From the NCBI GenBank assembly GCA_964653855.1, contig CAZZFV010000005.1:1-64000 (forward strand): a DNA stretch of 64,000 nt, read 5' to 3'. The stretch is from RGIG3528 sp964653855 (GTDB taxonomy: Bacteria > Bacillota > Clostridia > Lachnospirales > Lachnospiraceae). Below, piece after piece: positions 7,332 through 15,903 of the stretch. The first letter of the stretch is position 1. The number at the start of each line of letters is the position of its first letter. Both the position numbers and the translations under genes were made by a program. The notes below the pieces were generated by a model. That model worked only from the letters and a program-made list of their open reading frames with translations. It had not been told where the DNA came from and searched no databases.

Positions 7332-8600
7332 TTATCCTTTTATTTCCGTTTTGATTTTACCCTTTTCTCCGGTCTCATATTCAAAAGTCGTTTCGATAAG
7401 CTCGTAATTATTCTTGCACGTAAGCTCCGTATCAAAGGAACCGTTATCCGTTTTTACGTTAATGTCTCCGATTAACCCGAATCCGTCGATACTTACAAAT
7501 TGAAGCTCGGTTACGGTAAACGAAATTCCCGTTTCTTTTATCCTGCCGCTTCCTTTTAAATTTAATTTTACGGATTTTTGGTTATATGTGCCCGTGCCCG
7601 AAATTTCGATACGCGTTTCCGTATCCGAATAAATTTCCACAACAAATCCCAAATCGTTATTGAGCCTTGTATAGCCGGTTTTCAGATAAATTTTTGTATC
7701 CTCTCCCGTTTCTGAGTCGTTTAAACAAATATTACCGTCAAACATCGTAAGCCCGTATTTTTCGTTTATGTACGCTTTCCCCGTTATTTCGGAAATCCCG
7801 AAGAGGCAATAGTCTTTTTCTTCGAAATAATCGTTCACGCTCTCAAGAAATTCGTCATAGGAACATGTGTTGCGGCGCACTGCGTCAAATGCGAGTTTTA
7901 AGTCCTTATCTTCTTTTGCTGCGTTTATTGTCACCTCTACGGCACGTTTTACATCCGTTTTGTTTAGCGAAAACAAAACTTCCGTTTCAACGGAAATCAC
8001 GTCGTTTAGATTATTTATAAAATTGTCGTTACGCGTAAAATCGCACTCTGACGTAAGCTCATACACAAATATTTTTTCGTATTTTTCCAAAAATTTGCTT
8101 ATCTTTTTTTGCTTTACATATTTTGAAATGCCGAATTTTGTATTGTCTATGTTTTTAAATACTTCTTTTTCGTAAATTTCCGCACCGTTTACACTTAAAA
8201 GGATATTCCCGTCCGTATTTAACGATGTGCTTAAGTTAATTTGATCACCGAACAGCATAAAAAGCAATTCGTAAGAATCGGGAACCGTTCCGAACGCACT
8301 TGTCACAATATCAAGACTTTTTACTCCTCCGTTTTCCGATAAATCCTCATAAGACGCAAGTATTTGGTCGTTATATCCGGATAACAAATCAAGCACCGCA
8401 TCCGAAAAAACTTCCCCCGTCGTCCGGCTCTTACTTGTCATATCCGAAAACACACCCGTTCGGTAACAATACAAAGAAACCGCAACCACAATAAGAAGAA
8501 GGCCGAATATCGTCCTTCCCCTCTTTACCGTTATCTCTTTTTTATTGTCTTTTGTATCGGTTTTGTTATCCGTTTTTTTTGAAAAATCGGAATCAGGCAT
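7332..8600 (-). CDS. Single-pass membrane protein of unknown function, coupled to secDF
   Basis: The product has 422 residues. A hydrophilic Lys/Asp-rich N-terminus (1-28) precedes one membrane segment (about 30-48), and the rest should be outside the cell. The external part has alternating helices and long beta-strand-like stretches (for example KIYLKTGYTRLNNDLGF), resembling lipoprotein-like periplasmic domains. I recognise no family. Its ATG (8600-8598) directly abuts the TAA of secDF (8603-8601), so translation is likely coupled, which suggests a role linked to protein export or the cell surface. Confidence 0.7.
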   Translation of the reverse strand: MPDSDFSKKTDNKTDTKDNKKEITVKRGRTIFGLLLIVVAVSLYCYRTGVFSDMTSKSRTTGEVFSDAVLDLLSGYNDQILASYEDLSENGGVKSLDIVTSAFGTVPDSYELLFMLFGDQINLSTSLNTDGNILLSVNGAEIYEKEVFKNIDNTKFGISKYVKQKKISKFLEKYEKIFVYELTSECDFTRNDNFINNLNDVISVETEVLFSLNKTDVKRAVEVTINAAKEDKDLKLAFDAVRRNTCSYDEFLESVNDYFEEKDYCLFGISEITGKAYINEKYGLTMFDGNICLNDSETGEDTKIYLKTGYTRLNNDLGFVVEIYSDTETRIEISGTGTYNQKSVKLNLKGSGRIKETGISFTVTELQFVSIDGFGLIGDINVKTDNGSFDTELTCKNNYELIETTFEYETGEKGKIKTEIKG

Positions 8601-10835
8601 TTAATTATCTTCTTCCTTTTTGGTCTTAAATCTTGCTTCCATAAAATTCCATACGGGTCCCGTAAGGCAAATCGAAGAAAACATTCCCGCAACTATACCG
8701 CACATAAGCGGAACGGCAAATTCCCTTATCGAATCTCCGCCGAATATTACAAGCGAAAGCACCATGATAAATGTCGTAAGAGACGTATTTATGCTTCTCG
8801 AAAGCGTTTGCGTGATCGACCTGTCGACAATTTCCGCATTTGTTTCTTTGTCGAGCTTTGCGGCAAGATTTTCTCTCATTCTGTCAAAAATAACGATCGT
8901 TGCGTTGATCGAATATCCGACGATCGTAAGCATGCATGCAATAAAGCCCGTTCCTACGGAAATTCTTGCAATCGCATAAAGCGTAAGAACTATGAGCACG
9001 TCGTGCATAAGCGCGAGAACCGCCGAAAAAGCAAAGTTAAAATTCTTAAATCTGAACCAGATATAAATAAGCATGCAGCATACGGCAATAATCACGGCTT
9101 TTAATGCTTCCGCCTTCATTTCGTTACTTACGCTTCCCGATATGTTTTCGGTATTTATCAAGTCGTCGGAAACACCGTAAGTATCGGAAAGTGCGGTTAT
9201 GAGTAAATTTCTCTCTTCCTGCGTAAGCTCCGATGTTTTTATTACATACGTATTTTCGCCGGACACCCGCGTAATTTGCGAAGTATGCGAAATCGTATTG
9301 CTTACAAGTGTGCTTAATTCGGAATTCATATTATCCGTGTAATTGTCGGGCAAAGTAACGGACACTTGGGTTCCGCCCGAAAAATCAAGTCCGTAATTTA
9401 AAGCGTGGTTTCCTTTTGCTTTGTTTACGCCCATCGTAACAAAGCCCGTAAGAATCACAATTCCCGCAACGATGACAAATTTAATGCAGTTCTTTACAAA
9501 AGGAATCGGCTTTCTTTCCCGTGTCACACCATAAAACTTATCGTCGCTAAATCCGAGCTCATAAAGCGTATTCAAAATAAATCTTGTGACGGTAAGCGCG
9601 GTAAACATCGAAAGCACGATACCGATCGCAAGCGTTACCGCAAATCCCTTCACGCCGCCCGATGCCATAAAATAAAGCACCGCTGCCGCAATGAGTGTTG
9701 TGACGTTTCCGTCAAGTATCGACGAAAAAGCCTTCTTAAAGCCGTTCTTTATGGCGCTGCGGGGGGTGAGCCCTATTCCGCGCCCGAGTTCCTCTCTGAT
9801 TCGCTGGAAAATAATTACGTTTGCGTCAACCGCCATTCCGACTGACAGAATAATTCCCGCGATTCCCTGAAGCGTCAATGTCACATCAAAAACATTTAAG
9901 CAAAATACCATGAGCCCCACATAGATCGTGAGCGCGATTGATGCGGCAAGCCCCGGGATTCTGTAGTATGCGATCATAAACAATATAAGTATCAAAAAGC
10001 CCACAATGCCGGCAATTAAGGATTCTTTTATCGCGTTGTCACCGAGCTGTGCGCCCACAACGTTTGATCTTATTTCTTTAAGCTCAATCGGAAGCGCACC
10101 GATACGTATCGTGGACGCAAGGATCGAAGCTTCTTCATACGTCTTTTGCCCCGTAATCTGTGCGACACCGCCGGTAATAGCACTTTGCACGGTCGCAACC
10201 GACACAACCTCATTATCGTAAACGATCGCTATTGTTTTACCTATGGAATTTGTTGTTGCAATACCGAACTTTTCGGCGCCCTCGTCCGAAAAATAAAGTT
10301 CGACTATGTTATCGTATGTTGTAACATATCCGGAAGACTGCTGTTTCCCCGCTTTTGCGTCCGTAACGTCGCTTCCCGTAAGGATTATTTCGCCTTTTTC
10401 GGAAAGTTCGTCAATGGAATACACAAGGCTAAACTCGCCCGTTTCCGAATCATATTTTACGTTTCCGTCACCGTATATAAAATAAAGTGCACCGGGATTT
10501 CCGAGTTCCGTGAGAATTTTGTCTGCATCCTGTACACCCGGGATTTCGACGGTGATTCTTTTTGTCCCTTCGCGGTAAACTTGTGCCTCTGTGGAATACG
10601 TGTCCGCGCGGAGCTGCAATTTATATTGTGCATCTTCCATTTCCTCATCGGTCGGATTTTCCGTTACCGCCTCATAGGTAATGCTGACGCCGCCCGCAAG
10701 GTCAAGTCCCTGCTTAATCTTTGATGCCGAAAAGAGTTTACCCGTACCTATTCCGAATACGGATACATAAACAAGAAATGCCGTAATCAGAACAATTCCG
10801 ATTGTTTTAAATATTGCTTTTGTTTTGAGATTCAT
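8601..10835 (-). CDS. secDF: Fused protein translocase subunit SecDF
   Basis: The product has 744 residues. The N-terminal SecD half has one membrane segment (about 10-28), the D1 motif GLDLAGG (about 44-50), the P1 head region and then five membrane segments with the LSVGMAVDANVIIF motif. The SecF half starts near residue 450 with another membrane segment, GLDFSGGTQV and the ATIVIFDRMRENL motif, then the remaining membrane segments. The protein uses the proton or sodium motive force to help release secreted proteins from SecYEG. The fused form is common in Firmicutes. It is followed without spacing by a membrane protein of unknown function. Confidence 0.95.
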   Translation of the reverse strand: MNLKTKAIFKTIGIVLITAFLVYVSVFGIGTGKLFSASKIKQGLDLAGGVSITYEAVTENPTDEEMEDAQYKLQLRADTYSTEAQVYREGTKRITVEIPGVQDADKILTELGNPGALYFIYGDGNVKYDSETGEFSLVYSIDELSEKGEIILTGSDVTDAKAGKQQSSGYVTTYDNIVELYFSDEGAEKFGIATTNSIGKTIAIVYDNEVVSVATVQSAITGGVAQITGQKTYEEASILASTIRIGALPIELKEIRSNVVGAQLGDNAIKESLIAGIVGFLILILFMIAYYRIPGLAASIALTIYVGLMVFCLNVFDVTLTLQGIAGIILSVGMAVDANVIIFQRIREELGRGIGLTPRSAIKNGFKKAFSSILDGNVTTLIAAAVLYFMASGGVKGFAVTLAIGIVLSMFTALTVTRFILNTLYELGFSDDKFYGVTRERKPIPFVKNCIKFVIVAGIVILTGFVTMGVNKAKGNHALNYGLDFSGGTQVSVTLPDNYTDNMNSELSTLVSNTISHTSQITRVSGENTYVIKTSELTQEERNLLITALSDTYGVSDDLINTENISGSVSNEMKAEALKAVIIAVCCMLIYIWFRFKNFNFAFSAVLALMHDVLIVLTLYAIARISVGTGFIACMLTIVGYSINATIVIFDRMRENLAAKLDKETNAEIVDRSITQTLSRSINTSLTTFIMVLSLVIFGGDSIREFAVPLMCGIVAGMFSSICLTGPVWNFMEARFKTKKEEDN

Positions 10836-10880
10836 TAAAAGTTACTTCCGATTGTTACAGTTTTTTTTAGGATTTTCCGC

Positions 10881-11387
10881 TCATTCACGCACATAGTCGA
10901 TTCCGAGGCGTTCCATCTTTTCTTTTTTCTTCATTACTTTGTTTTTGAGTTCTTCCTTGTATACTTCTATTTTTTTAAGAAGCACAAGGTCTCCGACAGC
11001 AAGTATTTTTGCCGCAAGAATACCGGCGTTTGCTGCTCCGTCTATCGCAACGGTCGCAACGGGAATTCCCGCAGGCATTTGCACTATCGAATAAAGCGAA
11101 TCGAGCCCGGAAAGCGCCGCACTCTTTATCGGCACTCCGATAACGGGAAGCGGGAAAATTGCCGCACACATACCGGGCAAATGCGCCGCTCCGCCGGCAC
11201 CCGCAATTATCACCTTAAAATCGTTTTTGACCGCGTTCGCCGCATAATCAAAAAACACGTCGGGCATACGATGCGCCGAAATCACTGTCATTTCGTATTC
11301 GATTCCGAATTTTTCAAGCATTTCCGCCGCCTGCTTCATTATCGGGAAGTCCGAATCGCTTCCCATTACAATACCTACTTTTGGCAT
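10881..11387 (-). CDS. purE: N5-carboxyaminoimidazole ribonucleotide mutase PurE
   Basis: The product has 168 residues, the usual class I length. It carries the nucleotide-binding GSDSDFPIMKQA near the N-terminus, SAHRMPD and GAGGAAHLPGM, the motifs of PurE, which converts N5-CAIR to CAIR in purine synthesis. AAGGAGA precedes the ATG. No purK or other pur gene is adjacent, which is unusual for a pur gene. It lies between secDF and an aminopeptidase gene, 28 nt after the latter. A C-terminal extension of about 12 basic residues ends in GIDYVRE. Confidence 0.95.
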   Translation of the reverse strand: MPKVGIVMGSDSDFPIMKQAAEMLEKFGIEYEMTVISAHRMPDVFFDYAANAVKNDFKVIIAGAGGAAHLPGMCAAIFPLPVIGVPIKSAALSGLDSLYSIVQMPAGIPVATVAIDGAANAGILAAKILAVGDLVLLKKIEVYKEELKNKVMKKKEKMERLGIDYVRE

Positions 11388-11415
11388 ACAGTTCTCCTTT
11401 TCGTATGAATCATTT

Positions 11416-13488
11416 TTACAGATTTTCGTTTAAGACTTCCGTCCCCGGAACAACAAATCTTCCGTCTTTTATGATTAAAGTTTCTTTTCCCGATTTGTCC
11501 ACCGCCGCAATTACACCCAGTTCGTCATAAGGAATCGTGATATCCGTATGACAGTTGAAATATGCTTTTTCGGGCTCCGTATGACGAAGTTCGCTTATTT
11601 CGTTTGTACGCGCGATTATTTCCTTGCCGTCGGGATTGTAAACAACGTGATCCTCCGCACGGCTGTAGCATGTGTCACCTATGGCAAAATGCGGTCCCGT
11701 CTTTTCGGCGATTAAGATCGGCATTTTCGCCTGAATTCCGTATTTGTTTGCCATTTTGTATGCAAGCGTGTTTGTTCCTATCGCAAATTCGCCGAGAGGC
11801 AAGAAATCATGCTTAAACAAGAGATTTTCATAAATAAATTTCTTGTTTTCTTCTTCCGAATCAAAGTTTTTGCATGTAACTTCTGCGGTGATTCCGTCTT
11901 TAAAACGTACTCTTAAATCCTTATATTCGAGTCCGTTTAAGAAAACGCGCTTTACGTGCAAAAGTCCGTTTGTGCCCTTAAGACACGGAGACGTAAACAC
12001 TTCTCCGACGGGGATATTTACATCCGCCGTGCAATTTTCAAAAAGCGTCTGGTGTGCGGGATCAGTCATTTCCATGAGAGCAACCGTGATATCCGTTTCG
12101 TTTCCGTTTTTACCCGTAACATGAACCTGTCTTCCCGTATTTAAGACATCGATAATATTTTGCTGTATCTTTATGTATGTTTCGTTGTCAAGGTTATTGA
12201 GCTCTACCGTATCCGCAAAAATATTTTCAAAATCCTTTCCGATCGAAGATACGGGATAAGCTATGATACAGAAGGACGTTTCGTCGGCTCTGATTGCCTT
12301 ATATATAATTTCGCTGAATCTTCTCTTATACTCGACCGCAAGTTTTTCCTGAAGCTTTGAATAGGAAATCTGAGCATGATTATTGACGGGCGCAAACTCC
12401 TCTTCACCGAATGTTTCTATATAACATGCACCGTTGTATAAATCCATGAGTTCCTTGTTCTTTTCGCAATATGTGCTTGCGGTTTCAAGGCGTTTCGTAA
12501 TGAGATTTCTGTTAAAATAAAGCGCATCGTCGTTTCTGTGATCGTAAACAAATTGAGGATTTAAGTTTGCGACACCGAATCCTCCGTCACGGCCGTTCCT
12601 TGACTTAAGTGACGTCTTTGCGGACGTAACTTTAAGATGTTTTTCCGTAAACAGCTTATCTACCTCGTTTACCATCTTTTCCGTTCCGACGGGATACAAA
12701 AGGAATGTCGTTCCCCCTTCCTTCATTACTCCCGACATCGTGACAAAGCCTCTCAAATAGCCGTTTACCATGGTTTCGGCCATTTTCTTAACTTCCGATT
12801 CCGGCATATTATTTAAAAATTTTGCCATGTTTATTTCGTTGTCGCCTATGTATTCACCGTACATATAGAGGTAACGAAGATCCGACGTGTCGGACTTATA
12901 TATTTTTTTAAGAACGTTTGACGCAGGGTTATATTTCTTTTCCAAGGACTCCGTATGAAACATGAATGAGTTGTCAGCCATATATGCGCTGTATACGTTT
13001 CTTCCCATTTTCGCGCCTTCTCTTCTTGCCGCCGAAAGCGTGTTGTTTTCCGTAAAAGAATCGACAAAACAGCAATAAATTTCGACAAAAAGCTCCATTT
13101 CCATTGTGAGCCGCTCTAAATCGCCCATTGCGGCATAAGGCATAACATTATATATGTCCGTAATGAGTGTCGAAAGTATTTGTCCCGTCTTTGCCTGAAG
13201 TCTTTTGAGTGCCATAGCCGGATTTTCGAGACTTTTTTTGTAGTTTGCGGGAAAGACATTTTTGTAAAGATCGTCATAAAAAGCTTTAAGTTCATCCATG
13301 GACTTATCGTATACACCGTTACCCGTATTACAAAGCGTGTAAAGTTCATTTGTTTTGATCCACAATTCGGCTATTTGCCTAAAAGCCCATCTTTCGGGGC
13401 GTTTTCCGAAAGCCTCACCGCCTTTTTCCGCGGCGATTTCTTTTATTCTTCCGAAACACAGGTCATATCTTTCTTTTACGTCTTCCAT
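11416..13488 (-). CDS. M29-type metalloaminopeptidase with long N-terminal extension
   Basis: The product has 690 residues, against about 370-410 for typical AmpS/PepS/aminopeptidase T. The C-terminal part (from about 320) matches M29: VTGKNGNETDITVAL, then PVGEVFTSP with metal ligand Glu496, LGEFAIGTN, GPHFAIGD with His600, and HTDITIPYD. The family uses two metal ions to remove N-terminal residues from peptides in the cytoplasm. The first 300 residues are mostly helical and unrecognised. GGAGG precedes the ATG at 13488. It lies 20 nt after the preceding lipoprotein gene and 28 nt before purE. Confidence 0.85.
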   Translation of the reverse strand: MEDVKERYDLCFGRIKEIAAEKGGEAFGKRPERWAFRQIAELWIKTNELYTLCNTGNGVYDKSMDELKAFYDDLYKNVFPANYKKSLENPAMALKRLQAKTGQILSTLITDIYNVMPYAAMGDLERLTMEMELFVEIYCCFVDSFTENNTLSAARREGAKMGRNVYSAYMADNSFMFHTESLEKKYNPASNVLKKIYKSDTSDLRYLYMYGEYIGDNEINMAKFLNNMPESEVKKMAETMVNGYLRGFVTMSGVMKEGGTTFLLYPVGTEKMVNEVDKLFTEKHLKVTSAKTSLKSRNGRDGGFGVANLNPQFVYDHRNDDALYFNRNLITKRLETASTYCEKNKELMDLYNGACYIETFGEEEFAPVNNHAQISYSKLQEKLAVEYKRRFSEIIYKAIRADETSFCIIAYPVSSIGKDFENIFADTVELNNLDNETYIKIQQNIIDVLNTGRQVHVTGKNGNETDITVALMEMTDPAHQTLFENCTADVNIPVGEVFTSPCLKGTNGLLHVKRVFLNGLEYKDLRVRFKDGITAEVTCKNFDSEEENKKFIYENLLFKHDFLPLGEFAIGTNTLAYKMANKYGIQAKMPILIAEKTGPHFAIGDTCYSRAEDHVVYNPDGKEIIARTNEISELRHTEPEKAYFNCHTDITIPYDELGVIAAVDKSGKETLIIKDGRFVVPGTEVLNENL

Positions 13489-13508
13489 GATTTACCTCCA
13501 TTCAAACT

Positions 13509-14681
13509 TTAATCCGTTACCGCTTTGTTTGTAATAATAAGAGCATTGCTGTATTGCTCATTGTATCGCTTGGTAAACGTATCCATATCGTATTCCACAA
13601 GTCCCTTTAAGGGGTCGCACACAATCAAAGTATTTTTTGTTTTATTGTATCCCGTAATCACGACCGCGTGTTCGTTGTTTCTCCACGTAATTATTTTGCC
13701 GTCGACTTCCCATGCGTCGCCGAGCGTCGACTGCTCAAGGCTTACCGTTGTCCAGCAAATAACCGGAACACCGCTTTTTACGTAAAGAAGCAAATCACTC
13801 ATCGTGCTTCCCGAAACTTCAAGTCCTATTTTCTGGATATTTTTGTCTTCAAACCACCTGTTTGCCGCATCAACTATAACCGAAGCATAACATCCGTAAC
13901 TGTTTGTTGCCGATTTCGGGTCTCCTATAAACGCATCAAACGGGGACGCTGTCCCGGGCTCCGCTTTAGTTAAATATTCGTCCGAAAGAGCGACTTTGTT
14001 TACCTTATCGTATCCGAGGAAATTAAGCACTATCGTAAGACACGTGATTTCGGGTCCGTTTACGAGTTCAGGCTTTTGCATGATATTTTTTACGTCAAGC
14101 ACATACACGTCTTCGTTGTTTTTTGCGGCATCCATCGTATATTCCATTATATCTAGATGCGTTGTGCCGACACGGCTCGGCTTTTCGGTCGTCAAGTATT
14201 CTCCGTAAACATACGCATAAACGCCGTTATAGGATATTTTGCTCCAACCGTTCGAAAGAATCGCAACCCTGTGCACACAGTCGTTTTGCATGAGTCCGCC
14301 CGAAATAAGATATTCCGTGCTCCACCCCGAGCGCACGTTTACGGCTTCCGTCGCATACACCCATTCGTCGACCGTCTGACCCACAGGTTCATCCGTCATC
14401 GGTGTCGGAGTCGCAATAATAAAGGGCGTTGCCGTCGGCACAAAATAAGGATCGTCGGTCGGTGTAGGCGTAAGTATCGTGATTGTCACGCCTTCCTCTT
14501 CGCCGTATGTATCCGTACCTCCCGAAACAAAATTGTCGATCGTGTCTCCGAGTTTTTCGGCTATCGAATTCCCGACATACGTATCAAACCTTTTTGTCGC
14601 GTCGTCAAATGCCGCAATTCCGCATCCTCCGAACAAAACAGGCATACATATTAACAATAAAGCAAATATAAATTTTTTCAT
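13509..14681 (-). CDS. Secreted lipoprotein with SH3 domain and C39-like peptidase domain, altered active site
   Basis: The product has 390 residues. A lipobox (FGGCG) ends the signal peptide; a Thr/Pro-rich linker follows. An SH3-like cell-wall-binding domain (about 105-165) contains VNVRSGWSTEYLISGG. The C-terminal domain (about 190-385) is Peptidase_C39_2-like, with NFLGYDK, the region AFIGDPKS with YGCYASV, the His region NEHAVVITGYN and CDPLKG. The usual nucleophile motif TGCEITS is here NGPEITC: the expected Cys is Pro210, and a Cys appears at 214. Activity may therefore be lost or altered. The protein should sit on the outer face of the membrane. It is followed 20 nt later by the M29 gene. 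Confidence 0.8.
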   Translation of the reverse strand: MKKFIFALLLICMPVLFGGCGIAAFDDATKRFDTYVGNSIAEKLGDTIDNFVSGGTDTYGEEEGVTITILTPTPTDDPYFVPTATPFIIATPTPMTDEPVGQTVDEWVYATEAVNVRSGWSTEYLISGGLMQNDCVHRVAILSNGWSKISYNGVYAYVYGEYLTTEKPSRVGTTHLDIMEYTMDAAKNNEDVYVLDVKNIMQKPELVNGPEITCLTIVLNFLGYDKVNKVALSDEYLTKAEPGTASPFDAFIGDPKSATNSYGCYASVIVDAANRWFEDKNIQKIGLEVSGSTMSDLLLYVKSGVPVICWTTVSLEQSTLGDAWEVDGKIITWRNNEHAVVITGYNKTKNTLIVCDPLKGLVEYDMDTFTKRYNEQYSNALIITNKAVTD

Positions 14682-14696
14682 CTTACACCTTAAAAA

Positions 14697-15176
14697 TCAA
14701 AGATTAAGTTCTATCTTTTTATCGCCGAACGTATAGCGGTGATAAGTCACTCCCGCGGATTTTAACATTCTTTTTGCGGCAATGTCCGTATCGCTTCCGT
14801 TATATTTGTCGGAATAATAAATTATTTCCGATATTCCCGCCTGAATTAACGCCTTTGTGCATTCGTTACACGGAAAAAGAGTTGTGTAAACGCGCGCGCC
14901 CGTGAGGTCCGTACCCCTGTAATTCAAAATTGCGTTAAGCTCCGCATGGCACACATACGCATACTTTGTTTCAAGCGTTGTACCCTCTCTGTCCCACGGA
15001 TATTCGTCGTCGTTGCATCCTTTAGGCATGCCGTTGTATCCGACAGAAAGTATTTTGTTGTCCGCACTCACAATGCAAGCGCCCACCGATGTGTTCGGGT
15101 CCTTGCTTCGTTCCGCAGAAAGAAGCGCGATTCCCATAAAGTACTCGTCCCATTTAAGATAGTTTTCTCTCTTCAT
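14697..15176 (-). CDS. dCMP deaminase (ComEB-type)
   Basis: The product has 159 residues from the ATG at 15176; GGAGAGG just upstream rules out the ATG eight codons earlier. It has the zinc-dependent deaminase motifs HAELNAI and PCNECTK, plus NGMPKGCND with the extended loop seen in dCMP deaminases, and DTDIAAKRML near the C-terminus. The enzyme converts dCMP to dUMP for thymidylate synthesis. A good promoter lies about 150 nt upstream, and the C39-like lipoprotein gene follows after 15 nt. Confidence 0.9.
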   Translation of the reverse strand: MKRENYLKWDEYFMGIALLSAERSKDPNTSVGACIVSADNKILSVGYNGMPKGCNDDEYPWDREGTTLETKYAYVCHAELNAILNYRGTDLTGARVYTTLFPCNECTKALIQAGISEIIYYSDKYNGSDTDIAAKRMLKSAGVTYHRYTFGDKKIELNL

Positions 15177-15322
15177 ATCCTCTCCCGAATGTTGGTTCAA
15201 AATGTTAAAACTTTTCCTGCAAAGAGCTTTGCGCCGAAAGTAAAGCCCTTTGACTCTTGCATCATATGAATTTTTACTTGTAAATTTTTACTTAACACTT
15301 AAATTTTATTCGACAATTTTTT

Positions 15323-15351
15323 ATTTTAACCGACTATACATAAAAATGCAA
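15323..15351 (-). promoter_or_regulatory. Promoter of the dCMP deaminase operon
   Basis: On the minus strand TTGCAT (15351-15346) and TAAAAT (15328-15323) are 17 bp apart. The leader to the ATG is about 145 nt and contains direct copies of TTTTTACTT, with no recognised riboswitch. Confidence 0.55.
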
Positions 15352-15356
15352 GAAAA

Positions 15357-15414
15357 AGAGACGTCATAAACGTCCCCAAATACTTTTTTTGAAAAGCCGT
15401 TTATAAATACGGCT
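15357..15414 (-). terminator. Candidate terminator region after rlmH (two hairpins)
   Basis: On the minus strand AGCCGT/ACGGCT (15414-15395) is followed by TTTTC. A second hairpin GACGT/ACGTC follows, ending in TCTTTTTC (about 15375-15350). Both are short. Confidence 0.5.
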
Positions 15415-15423
15415 CACGATAAG

Positions 15424-15903
15424 CTATTTATGATACGGCTCCCCGTTTATTATTTTGTATGCCCTGTACACTTGTTCGAGCAACACCACTCTCATCAGCT
15501 GATGCGGAAATGTCATTTTTGAAAACGAGAGAAGGAGATCCGCCCTATCATATATTTCCTTTGACGTGCCGAGCGATCCGCCTATCACAAACGCGATGTG
15601 GCTTACGCCGCTTACGGAAAGCTTTTCGATTTTCCGGGCAAATGCAACAGACTCAAGTTCTTCCCCTTTTATCGCAAGAAGTATCATGTATGCATTTTCG
15701 GGTAAAGCCTTTAAAATCCTTTTTCCTTCCTTTACCCTTATCTCTTCTTCCGCATTTTCGGACAGATTTTCTTCCGTTTTTTCGTCCTGCACTTCCATAA
15801 TTTCGATCTTGCAAAATTTCGAAAGCCTTTTCATATATTCGTTTATTGCGTCTTTAAAAAATTTTTCCTTTATTTTTCCCACGCATACAATACTTATTTT
15901 CAT
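15424..15903 (-). CDS. rlmH: 23S rRNA pseudouridine1915 N3-methyltransferase RlmH
   Basis: The product has 159 residues, the normal length. It begins MKISIVCVGKIKEKF and carries the SAM-binding FVIGGSLG motif, the SPOUT knot region SKMTFPHQLMRVVLLEQVYRA and the C-terminal NGEPYHK, which are diagnostic of RlmH. The enzyme methylates the pseudouridine at 1915 in helix 69 of 23S rRNA. Its ATG overlaps the stop codon of the upstream polymerase gene by one base (TAATG), so it is cotranscribed and probably translationally coupled. Confidence 0.95.
   Translation of the reverse strand: MKISIVCVGKIKEKFFKDAINEYMKRLSKFCKIEIMEVQDEKTEENLSENAEEEIRVKEGKRILKALPENAYMILLAIKGEELESVAFARKIEKLSVSGVSHIAFVIGGSLGTSKEIYDRADLLLSFSKMTFPHQLMRVVLLEQVYRAYKIINGEPYHK

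Noticed and set aside
10836..11415. Possible purine riboswitch near purE, also considered for guaB
   Set aside because: The gaps before purE (28 nt) and guaB (short promoter and leader) are too small, and no purine-aptamer loop pairs are seen.
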